Shown: positions 1 to 6,723 of the stretch, in pieces | How positions within the stretch are numbered: position 1 is the stretch's first letter | Layout of the letters: the number at the start of each line of letters is the position of its first letter | Origin: an uncultured Lachnospiraceae bacterium | GTDB taxonomy: Bacteria > Bacillota > Clostridia > Lachnospirales > Lachnospiraceae | Length of the DNA stretch: 38,006 nucleotides | Assembly: GCA_900316165.1 (NCBI GenBank) | Contig: ONBW01000020.1 | Location: 1-38,006 of the forward strand | Direction: 5' to 3' | The notes under the pieces: generated by a model | Databases searched by the model: none | Told to the model about the DNA's origin: nothing | The model's input: the letters and a program-made list of their open reading frames with translations, nothing else | Translations under genes and position numbers: made by a program

Positions 1-1
1 T

Positions 2-43
2 GCAACGATATCCATCACCGTTGACTCTTATTTTTTGAGGTAA
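2..43 (+). CDS. 3' end of an upstream gene, possibly motB (partial)
   Basis: Frame 2 is open from the window edge to a TAA at 41-43 and gives the tail ATISITVDSYFLR. MotB proteins commonly end with an NRR-V-E-I-type strand, and motB usually precedes fliL in clostridial fla operons, so this tail could follow such a motif. Only 13 residues are visible. Frames 1 and 3 also end within 36 bases, so this is a context-based guess. Confidence 0.3.
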   Translation, partial: ATISITVDSYFLR

Positions 44-115
44 CCTGTCAAAGAAATCCCTAAAAATCGTAATTTGGGGCTTGACATTATAGGAAGGAAG
101 AAAGAGAGACCTCGG

Positions 116-655
116 ATGAAGAAAAGCTTACTTACGATGATCACACTTGCACTTGTGCTGATTAATCTTCTTCTCACTGCAATCATAGCGATAGCTATTG
201 TGCCAGAAGTGAAGAATGTTAATTCTCTTGTTTCAAAAGTAGCTGCTGCTATTGACTTGAATCAGAACGGTGCGTCAACTGAAGATGGAAGTGATGGCAG
301 TTCAAGCGTACCTATCTCAGACCAGACTATGATAGCCATTGGTGGAGATGACGGTCTTACGATTAACCTGAAGTCGAGTGATGGTGATACACATATTGCT
401 GTCGTTCATGCTCAGCTGGTGATGAACTCCAAGGCTGACAGCTATAAGACCAACTACGCTGCTCTTACTAATGAGTCTGGCGCAGCTGCCGGTCAGGTTT
501 CACAGGCTATTCAGCAGACTGTATCTCAGTATACCGTAGATCAGATGCAGAATGACCAGCAGACTGTAATTGATGCCTGCACAAAGGCCGTTCAGAATAT
601 TTTTGATAAGGATTTTGTAGTAGGTGTTTCGTTTACGAATGTTATCTACCAGTAA
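116..655 (+). CDS. fliL: Flagellar basal body-associated protein FliL
   Basis: FliL is a single-pass inner-membrane protein that surrounds the stator units of the flagellar motor and supports torque. The product is 179 residues. It has a basic N-terminus, one membrane segment at about residues 5-30, a Ser/Gly/Asp-rich linker at about 50-68 and a periplasmic alpha/beta domain ending in a typical FliL strand (FVVGVSFTNVIYQ). I start it at ATG 116, downstream of the purine-rich AGGAAGG at 91-97. An in-frame TTG at 74 would add 14 residues but has no ribosome site. It lies directly before fliM, the usual clostridial order. The call rests on topology, size and position, since FliL sequences diverge strongly. 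Confidence 0.85.
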   Translation: MKKSLLTMITLALVLINLLLTAIIAIAIVPEVKNVNSLVSKVAAAIDLNQNGASTEDGSDGSSSVPISDQTMIAIGGDDGLTINLKSSDGDTHIAVVHAQLVMNSKADSYKTNYAALTNESGAAAGQVSQAIQQTVSQYTVDQMQNDQQTVIDACTKAVQNIFDKDFVVGVSFTNVIYQ

Positions 656-673
656 AGAGATTGGGGTGGTATC

Positions 674-1657
674 ATGAGTGATGTCCTCTCCCAGGCAGAA
701 ATCGATAACCTCCTCAATGCGATGAGCAAGGGTGAGGTCGATGTCGAAGAGATGACGGCACCTAAGGAAGTCCCTGTAAAGGATTATGACTTCTCGAGAC
801 CGTCAAAATTCTCTAAGGAACACCTGAGGACACTTGAGATTATATTTGAACATTATGGCAGACTCTTATCGACGAACCTTCCTGTGTATCTGCGCAAGAA
901 CGTTCAGGTCGAAGTAATGAACTCAGAGGCTGTTACATATCAAGAGTTTACAAACGCTCTTTCAAATCCGGTGCTCCTTGGCATCGTTGATGTCGAGCCT
1001 CTAAAAGGCAATATCATAATGGAAATGGCTACCAAGCTTGGGTTTGCGATAGTAGACCGTATGCTTGGCGGAGAGGGAGAACCTCTTGAAAAAACAAGAG
1101 ATTTTTCCGAGATAGAAATACTTATAATTCAGCGAGTAATGAATATGTGCGTTGACCTTCTGCGTGAGCCTTGGGAAAATGTAACAGATCTTCATCCGAA
1201 GCTGAACAGGATAGAAACCAATCCACAGTTTGCGCAGATTATTTCGCCGTCAGAGATGATTTCCATAGTCACTCTGAACATTAAAATAGGCGATGTAGAA
1301 GGACTTATGAATATCTGCCTTCCGTATTTAACGCTCGAGCCTGTAATGGACAAGCTGAATACGAAATATTGGTTTTCTAATATGCAGGAACATGATGAAC
1401 ACGTTTCATCTGATGAGATGGAGTCGCTGATTAAGAAAACTCAGGTTCCTGTTACAGCAATACTTGGTAATTCCACCATCAGCGTGAATGACTTTATTTC
1501 ACTCCAGAATGGTGATATTATTAGACTTGACAGAAAGGCCGATGATGAGCTGGATGTCTATGTCGGGGCTATCAAGAAATTCAATGCGTTGCCCGGTACC
1601 TACGATAACAAGTATGCAGTCCGGGTTACAAATGTGATTCGAGAGGAAGAAGGTTAG
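674..1657 (+). CDS. fliM: Flagellar motor switch protein FliM
   Basis: FliM forms the middle ring of the C-ring. It binds phospho-CheY through its N-terminal peptide and passes the signal to FliG and FliN/FliY to switch rotation. The 327-residue product has the N-terminal CheY-P-binding peptide (SQAEIDNLLNAM, residues 6-17). A CheC-like middle domain of about 45-235 follows, including VDRMLGGEGEP near residue 128. The C-terminal SpoA/FliN-like domain is at about 250-325. Length is normal for the family. The ATG at 674 follows a GGGGTGG ribosome site. The next gene starts one base after the stop, which suggests coupled synthesis of the two C-ring proteins. Confidence 0.97.
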   Translation: MSDVLSQAEIDNLLNAMSKGEVDVEEMTAPKEVPVKDYDFSRPSKFSKEHLRTLEIIFEHYGRLLSTNLPVYLRKNVQVEVMNSEAVTYQEFTNALSNPVLLGIVDVEPLKGNIIMEMATKLGFAIVDRMLGGEGEPLEKTRDFSEIEILIIQRVMNMCVDLLREPWENVTDLHPKLNRIETNPQFAQIISPSEMISIVTLNIKIGDVEGLMNICLPYLTLEPVMDKLNTKYWFSNMQEHDEHVSSDEMESLIKKTQVPVTAILGNSTISVNDFISLQNGDIIRLDRKADDELDVYVGAIKKFNALPGTYDNKYAVRVTNVIREEEG

Positions 1658-1658
1658 G

Positions 1659-2816
1659 ATGGGAGATACTACGATATCTCAGGATGAGATCGATGCACTC
1701 CTTAAAGCTTCTAATAGCGGAGGAGGTACGGCTGCACCTGCTGCGGACGGAGGAGAAGATCTTACCGATGAAGAAAAGGATACCATAGGTGAAGTCGCCA
1801 ACATCAGCATGGGGACGGCTGCAACCACTTTATTCTCCCTTGTGAATAAAAAGGTCGAGATTTCTACACCTGTAGTTTCTCTGGCACGCTGGGATGACAT
1901 TGTAAACATGTACGAGCGCCCATGTGTCATGGTAAAGATCAGCTATACAAAGGGTCTTAACGGAAGTAATATCCTTATTCTGAAAGAAAATGATGTAAAA
2001 ATTATCACTGACCTTATGATGGGTGGTGATGGCTCAAATGTGGATGGAGAGATCACAGAGCTTCATCTTTCAGCTATTTCTGAGGCCATGAATCAGATGA
2101 TGGGATCAGCTTCTACAGCGCTTTCATCAATGCTGAACATGGTGGTTGATATATCGCCACCGCAGTCAGATCTTATTGATCTTCAGGAACAGGTCAATGG
2201 AGGCGATATAGATGCCTTCCTGAACGGGACATTTGTCCTGATTGATTTTAAAATGCTGATCGGTGATCTGGTGGACTCAAAGATGATGCAGCTGTATCCT
2301 ATCAGTCTTGCAAAGGAAATGTGTTCACTCGTGGCAAATAACATGCAGGAAGATTCCAATGCAACAACTGAGGACCTCAACTACAATCCATCAGCAGCAC
2401 CACAGCCACAGCAGTCACAACCGCAGCCTGTTCAGCAGGCTCCGGCAAACAATGGAGTGCCATATATGCAGAATCCGGGTTCTATGCCACCACCACCTTC
2501 ACAGCCTGTTGTAAACAGTACAGTGGATGTCCAGGGGGCACAATTTACACCGTTTGTTTCAAATATCACTCCTCAGCTGGCTAATGAGAATATTGACCTC
2601 ATCATGGATGTACCTCTTGAGGTTACTGTTGAGCTCGGAAGAACTCATAAATCAATTCATGATATACTTGAGTTTGCTCCAGGTACTATCATTGAGCTGA
2701 ATAAAATAGCCGGTGAGCCAGTAGATGTTTTAGTTAATGGAAAATACGTTGCAAAAGGCGAGGTAGTCGTCATCGAGGAGTCGTTCGGTGTTCGTATTAC
2801 CGAAATCGTTAAATAA
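1659..2816 (+). CDS. fliY: Flagellar motor switch phosphatase FliY (CheC-like plus FliN domain)
   Basis: FliY replaces FliN in many Firmicutes. It is the bottom of the C-ring and also removes phosphate from CheY-P. The 385-residue product has a CheY-P-binding peptide at its start (SQDEIDALL, residues 7-15). Two complete phosphatase sites of the pattern D/S-x3-E-x2-N-x22-P follow: D41/E45/N48/P71 and S138/E142/N145/P168. A Gln/Pro-rich linker runs at about 243-285 and a C-terminal SpoA (FliN) domain at about 305-385. Both sites are intact, so it should be active. The ATG is one base after the fliM stop. Together with CheC it gives this operon two CheY-P phosphatases. Confidence 0.97.
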   Translation: MGDTTISQDEIDALLKASNSGGGTAAPAADGGEDLTDEEKDTIGEVANISMGTAATTLFSLVNKKVEISTPVVSLARWDDIVNMYERPCVMVKISYTKGLNGSNILILKENDVKIITDLMMGGDGSNVDGEITELHLSAISEAMNQMMGSASTALSSMLNMVVDISPPQSDLIDLQEQVNGGDIDAFLNGTFVLIDFKMLIGDLVDSKMMQLYPISLAKEMCSLVANNMQEDSNATTEDLNYNPSAAPQPQQSQPQPVQQAPANNGVPYMQNPGSMPPPPSQPVVNSTVDVQGAQFTPFVSNITPQLANENIDLIMDVPLEVTVELGRTHKSIHDILEFAPGTIIELNKIAGEPVDVLVNGKYVAKGEVVVIEESFGVRITEIVK

Positions 2817-2842
2817 TTATAGAAATAAGGAGATGAACAACA

Positions 2843-3205
2843 ATGGGAAAGAATATTCTTATCTGTGACGACGCAGCATTTATGAGGATGATGATAAAGG
2901 ATATCCTTACAAAAAATGGCTATAATGTAGTTGGTGAGGCTGAGAATGGTGTAAAGGCCATTGAGATGTACACAGAGACAAAGCCAGACCTCGTCCTTAT
3001 GGATATCACCATGCCTGAGATGGATGGAATTGGAGCATTAAAGGGCATCCGTGCAAAGGATCCTAATGCAAGTGTTATCATGTGTTCAGCAATGGGACAG
3101 CAGGCCATGGTTATCGAGGCAATCCAGTCCGGTGCCAAGGATTTCATCGTAAAGCCTTTCCAGGCTGAGCGAGTGCTCGAAGCTGTTAAAAAGGTTATTG
3201 GATAA
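2843..3205 (+). CDS. cheY: Chemotaxis response regulator CheY
   Basis: This is a stand-alone receiver domain of 120 residues, phosphorylated by CheA, that then binds FliM and FliY at the motor switch. All receiver residues are present: acidic pair D9/D10, phospho-acceptor D54 (VLMDITMPEMDG), S82 in the Thr/Ser position and K104 (IVKPF). Start ATG 2843 is preceded by AAGGAGATG. The gene sits between fliY and fliO, as in Bacillus and clostridial fla/che operons, and its stop overlaps the fliO start by one base (TAATG). It contrasts with CheB in the same operon, whose receiver has lost the acceptor Asp. Confidence 0.97.
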   Translation: MGKNILICDDAAFMRMMIKDILTKNGYNVVGEAENGVKAIEMYTETKPDLVLMDITMPEMDGIGALKGIRAKDPNASVIMCSAMGQQAMVIEAIQSGAKDFIVKPFQAERVLEAVKKVIG

Positions 3206-3594
3206 TGTTTTTGTCGTCCGGTCTTGAAAGCCTGGGACAATTATTAGTTGCGATTCTAATGTTTGTGGTGGTAGTAGCATTGTGCTACTTTACCACCCAT
3301 TTTATTGCAGGCTATCAGAAAAAACGACTTTCAGTCGGTAATTTTGCTGTAGTCGACACCATGAAGATTGCAAATAACAAATTCCTGGCTATAGTAAAAG
3401 CAGGCAAGGATAACTATTATCTGATTGGAGTAGGAAAAGACGAAATCACTTTTATCGACAAATTAGATAAAGATGACATCAGTTTCAAATCTGATTCTGG
3501 TTCAGGCATTCCTGGAAAGAATCCCGATTTTGACAGGTTTAAGCAGATGTTTATGAAATACGCTGGACGCGGAAAGGATAAGACAGACGACTGA
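3205..3594 (+). CDS. fliO: Flagellar biosynthesis protein FliO
   Basis: FliO is a small membrane protein that helps assemble the FliP core of the flagellar type III export gate. The 129-residue product has one membrane segment at about 10-33, then a cytoplasmic domain with the FliO pattern (residues about 45-95, including FLAIVKAGKDNYYLIGVG). FliO is poorly conserved, so the assignment leans on this pattern and on its place directly before fliP. ATG 3205 overlaps the cheY stop, and its own TGA overlaps the fliP ATG. A strong inverted repeat lies inside the membrane-segment codons (see separate entry). Confidence 0.88.
   Translation: MFLSSGLESLGQLLVAILMFVVVVALCYFTTHFIAGYQKKRLSVGNFAVVDTMKIANNKFLAIVKAGKDNYYLIGVGKDEITFIDKLDKDDISFKSDSGSGIPGKNPDFDRFKQMFMKYAGRGKDKTDD
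3267..3297 (+). repeat. 13-bp interrupted hairpin inside fliO
   Basis: GGTGGTA (3267-3273) pairs with TACCACC (3291-3297), and GTAGCA (3274-3279) pairs with TGCTAC (3283-3288). The loop is TTG and a two-base TT bulge sits on the 3' side. All 13 pairs are Watson-Crick. No U-run follows, so it is not a typical intrinsic terminator. It lies about 60 bases into fliO, just after the cheY/fliO junction. A role in mRNA stability or in damping expression downstream of cheY is inference. Confidence 0.5.
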
Positions 3595-4499
3595 TGAAGC
3601 GTTTTAAGAAAATAATCATTACTGTTCTTATAAGTCTGGGACTCGTATTATTCTCTTCGGCTGTATTTTTACTATGTACCTCTCAGGCTGCAAATGCTAC
3701 GTCTACGACAGATACGACTACCTCTAATAACACTACAAACGAGAGAGCCAGAGATGATGGAAGAGCTCAGGTGAACGAACAGTATGGTGGTACTTCTGAA
3801 GCTCCTAACACTACAAATGAGTCTACAGGTTCAGGTGCTGGTGGGTTCAGTCTGAACTTTAATGGGGATTCGGGATCATTAAGTGCTACAGTAAGGATAC
3901 TTCTTGTACTTACTGTCCTTTCTCTTTCTCCGGCTATACTTGTTATGATGACGAGCTTTACGCGTGTCATTATCGTGCTTCATTTTATCCGCCTTGCACT
4001 TGGTACGCAGACTTCACCTCCAAATCAGGTAATTATAGGTCTTGCGCTTTTCCTGACGCTCTTTATCATGTGGCCGACATTCTCATCAGTTTACAACAAT
4101 GCGATTGTGCCGTTTGATAAGGGAGAAATCACGCAGGAACAGGCTTACCAGCGTGGAAAGGAACCTATCAGAGAATTCATGTATGGGCAGACACAGTCGA
4201 AGGACTTAAACCTCTTCTGTGATATCGCAGGTATTACCTATGAGGACTATGATGATGTGCCGATGCATGTGCTTATACCAAGCTTCATCTTAAGTGAGCT
4301 TCGTACAGCATTTATCATGGGATTCCTTATCTATATACCTTTTATCGTAATCGATATGGTAGTGGCATCTGTACTCATGTCAATGGGTATGATGATGCTG
4401 CCACCTACAACGATATCGCTGCCGTTTAAGATTCTATTGTTTATCATGGCAGATGGATGGAATCTGGTTATCGGAAGTCTTGTAAAGACATTCCAGTAA
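3594..4499 (+). CDS. fliP: Flagellar type III export gate protein FliP
   Basis: FliP forms the pentameric core of the flagellar export gate with FliQ and FliR. The 301-residue product starts with a cleavable-looking signal sequence (about 1-34). The family-typical membrane region begins near residue 97 and includes LVMMTSFTRVIIVLHFIR and PPNQVIIGLALFLTLFIMWP. The FliP C-terminal membrane hairpin ends at SLPFKILLFIMADGWNLVIG. FliP is usually near 250 residues. The extra length is a Thr/Asn/Ser-rich stretch at about 34-82 between the signal and the first core helix. ATG 3594 overlaps the fliO stop by one base. Confidence 0.97.
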   Translation: MKRFKKIIITVLISLGLVLFSSAVFLLCTSQAANATSTTDTTTSNNTTNERARDDGRAQVNEQYGGTSEAPNTTNESTGSGAGGFSLNFNGDSGSLSATVRILLVLTVLSLSPAILVMMTSFTRVIIVLHFIRLALGTQTSPPNQVIIGLALFLTLFIMWPTFSSVYNNAIVPFDKGEITQEQAYQRGKEPIREFMYGQTQSKDLNLFCDIAGITYEDYDDVPMHVLIPSFILSELRTAFIMGFLIYIPFIVIDMVVASVLMSMGMMMLPPTTISLPFKILLFIMADGWNLVIGSLVKTFQ

Positions 4500-4508
4500 G
4501 GAGGAAAA

Positions 4509-4778
4509 ATGACAGAAGGTCAGGTCTTAGATGTAATGCGTGATGCTTTCTATAACGTCATTATCTGTTCGGCTCCAATGCTCATTATTTCACTTGTTGT
4601 TGGTCTTGTAATAAGTATTTTCCAGACGGTTACATCGATTCAGGAGCAGACACTTACTTTTGTTCCAAAGATTATATCTATTTTTATCGCTTTACTGATA
4701 TTTGGCTCTTTTATAATGGGGACTCTTGTGAACTTCATCACGGATCTCTGGTCAAATTTTGACGTTTACATAAAGTAG
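4509..4778 (+). CDS. fliQ: Flagellar type III export gate protein FliQ
   Basis: FliQ packs around FliP in the export gate. The product has the usual 89 residues with two membrane helices at about 17-38 and 55-77, and the conserved stretch VGLVISIFQTVTSIQEQTL between them. ATG 4509 follows AAGGAGG with good spacing. It lies nine bases after fliP and seven before fliR. Confidence 0.97.
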   Translation: MTEGQVLDVMRDAFYNVIICSAPMLIISLVVGLVISIFQTVTSIQEQTLTFVPKIISIFIALLIFGSFIMGTLVNFITDLWSNFDVYIK

Positions 4779-4785
4779 TTTATCT

Positions 4786-5568
4786 ATGGTAAATTATACT
4801 TTTGACCTGTACAACATCGAGTATTTTTTGCTGATACTCGTGCGTATAAGCTGTTTTGTGTTTACAGCTCCTTTCTTTTCGATGAGAGGAGTTCCTAATA
4901 TCACAAAGATCGGTTTATCGGCTATCCTGTCTATGCTTATGATGGGTACCATGACACCTAATGAGGCGGATTATACCAGTGTTATAGGTTATGCTGTTCT
5001 TGTGTTCAGAGAAGCCATAACTGGTTTGTTACTTGGATTTTCAGCAAGTATCGCAAACTATATCGTTATGTTCGCCGGTAATGTCATGGATATGGATATC
5101 GGCTTTGCTATGGTTACTGAGTTTGATATATCATCGAATTCTCAGGTGACTATCACAGCGAATATGTACTATTATTTCACGCTCCTTCTTTTGCTGGTAG
5201 GAGGAATGCACAGATTCCTTATCAGGGCTCTGGCAGATTCATTTTCTCTTATACCGCTTGGTGGAGCAGTGTTCAGGCGAGATGTCCTGCTCCAGTCCAT
5301 GATAGTATACATGAGAAATCTCTTTGTACTGGGATTTAGGATCATGCTTCCGGTATTTGCTGTCATGCTTACCATGAATGTGATCTTAGGTATCATGGCA
5401 AAGGTGGCACCGCAGATGAATATGTTCTCTGTTGGTGTCCAGATAAAAATACTTGTTGCGTTCGCAGTAATGTATCTTATGGTATTCCTTTTCCCGGAGG
5501 TTGTAGATATGATTACCGAGCAGATGAAACTTAATTTGCGTAACGTTGCAGGAGGACTGCACTATTGA
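4786..5568 (+). CDS. fliR: Flagellar type III export gate protein FliR
   Basis: FliR is the third export-gate protein and closes the FliP ring. The 260-residue product is of normal length. It has about six membrane helices, with family features such as the N-terminal LVRISCFVFTAPFFS and the central FREAITGLLLGF. The start at ATG 4786 (MVNYTFDLYN) has only a weak ribosome site and may depend on coupling with fliQ. The stop overlaps the TTG start of flhB (TTGA). In some clostridia fliR is fused to flhB; here they are separate but overlapping. Confidence 0.96.
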   Translation: MVNYTFDLYNIEYFLLILVRISCFVFTAPFFSMRGVPNITKIGLSAILSMLMMGTMTPNEADYTSVIGYAVLVFREAITGLLLGFSASIANYIVMFAGNVMDMDIGFAMVTEFDISSNSQVTITANMYYYFTLLLLLVGGMHRFLIRALADSFSLIPLGGAVFRRDVLLQSMIVYMRNLFVLGFRIMLPVFAVMLTMNVILGIMAKVAPQMNMFSVGVQIKILVAFAVMYLMVFLFPEVVDMITEQMKLNLRNVAGGLHY

Positions 5569-6692
5569 CAAAAGACGTATGTCAGAAGTCACTTCTTTTG
5601 AAGCTTGACCTGACATTTTTCTCAGATAAGACTGAGGAGCCTACTGCCAAGAAGATTTCCGATACTCGTAAAAAAGGTTCGGTTGCAAGAAGCCAGGAGC
5701 TTTCTATGGCAATAGAGCTTCTGGTACTTTTTATAGCTCTAAAGGCTTTTGGTAAGTGGGCTGTAGGGAAGCTCTTAGAAATCTACAGGTGGTCATTAAG
5801 CTCTGCTCTGCCGGATTATATTAATTCAGAGCGCAGGATTCCCACGGTAGCGTCGATGAGTACGCTTTTAAGCGACGTTTACAAACAGATGCTTGTGGTA
5901 ATGATACCGTTTATGGCTGCAGGTTTTCTGTCAGCGCTTTTAGGCACAGGACTTCAGTTCTCTTTTAAGGTTTCTACTGAGCCGTTAAAACCAAAGCTTG
6001 ATAAGTTTAATCCTGTAAATGGGTTCAAGAGAATGTTTTCGAAGCAGGCTCTTGTGAACCTGCTTATATCTATAGCAAAGATTGCTATTATTTTTTTCGT
6101 GGCCTATTCAGTTATTAAAGGTCATATGAATGAGATATTTATTCTGTATGAACTGGATCTGATGCAGGCTGTATCTCTTGTTGTAAACCTTGTGATGGAC
6201 GTAGGTATCCGTATCAGCGTAGTTTATGTCATTCTTGGTTTTCTGGATTTCTTTTATCAGAAGAGGAAATTCAAAAATGATATTAAGATGACAAAACAGG
6301 AAGTAAAGGATGAGTATAAGGATACTGAGGGAGATCCTGAGATTAAAGGGCGTCAGAGACAGAAAATGCGTGAGGTTTCTCAGAGGCGTATGATGCAGCA
6401 GGTTCCAAAGGCCGATGTTGTTATAACGAACCCAACGCATATCGCTGTGGCTATTCAGTATGATTCAGAACATTCAGAAGCTCCGCGTGTTACAGCAAAG
6501 GGTGAAGAACTGGTGGCACAGAGAATCAAAGAGGTTGCCCGCGAAAATAATGTCGATATCGTGGAGAATAAGCCTCTCGCCAGGGCTCTTTATACTACAG
6601 TAGATATCGGCGCAGAAATTCCACCTGAATTGTATCAGGCAGTTGCGGAAGTTCTTGCTGTGATTTATAATAAAAAGCATAAAAGGAGATAG
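5565..6692 (+). CDS. flhB: Flagellar export switch protein FlhB
   Basis: FlhB regulates substrate choice of the flagellar export apparatus and switches from rod/hook to filament proteins after self-cleavage. The 375-residue product has the N-terminal FFSDKTEEPTAKK segment, four membrane helices at about 30-220, and a cytoplasmic domain with the autocleavage motif N289-P290-T291-H292 (TNPTHIAVAI). The start is TTG 5565, which overlaps the fliR stop in TTGA. An AGGAGG sits about ten bases upstream, and no better ATG preserves the N-terminus. A GGAGAT shortly before the stop belongs to the next start region. Confidence 0.97.
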   Translation: MTKDVCQKSLLLKLDLTFFSDKTEEPTAKKISDTRKKGSVARSQELSMAIELLVLFIALKAFGKWAVGKLLEIYRWSLSSALPDYINSERRIPTVASMSTLLSDVYKQMLVVMIPFMAAGFLSALLGTGLQFSFKVSTEPLKPKLDKFNPVNGFKRMFSKQALVNLLISIAKIAIIFFVAYSVIKGHMNEIFILYELDLMQAVSLVVNLVMDVGIRISVVYVILGFLDFFYQKRKFKNDIKMTKQEVKDEYKDTEGDPEIKGRQRQKMREVSQRRMMQQVPKADVVITNPTHIAVAIQYDSEHSEAPRVTAKGEELVAQRIKEVARENNVDIVENKPLARALYTTVDIGAEIPPELYQAVAEVLAVIYNKKHKRR

Positions 6693-6693
6693 T

Positions 6694-6723
6694 ATGAAAG
6701 GAAAGGAGAAGCAGCTTGGATAA
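6694..6723 (+). CDS. Possible 9-codon leader reading frame before flhA
   Basis: An ATG at 6694 follows AAAAGGAGAT at 6681-6690 with ideal spacing and encodes MKGKEKQLG before TAA at 6721-6723. This frame is not that of flhA, whose TTG start (6716) lies inside it. The flhA ribosome site (AAAGGAG) also lies inside the mini-frame. It could couple flhB to flhA or tune initiation at the weak TTG. The peptide itself is unlikely to have a function. It may also be a chance product of two purine-rich ribosome sites. Confidence 0.3.
   Translation: MKGKEKQLG

Noticed and set aside
81-109. TTGACA at 81-86 as a promoter for fliL
   Set aside because: No -10 element lies 16-18 bases downstream, where the sequence is a purine-rich stretch. 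The gene is in an operon context.
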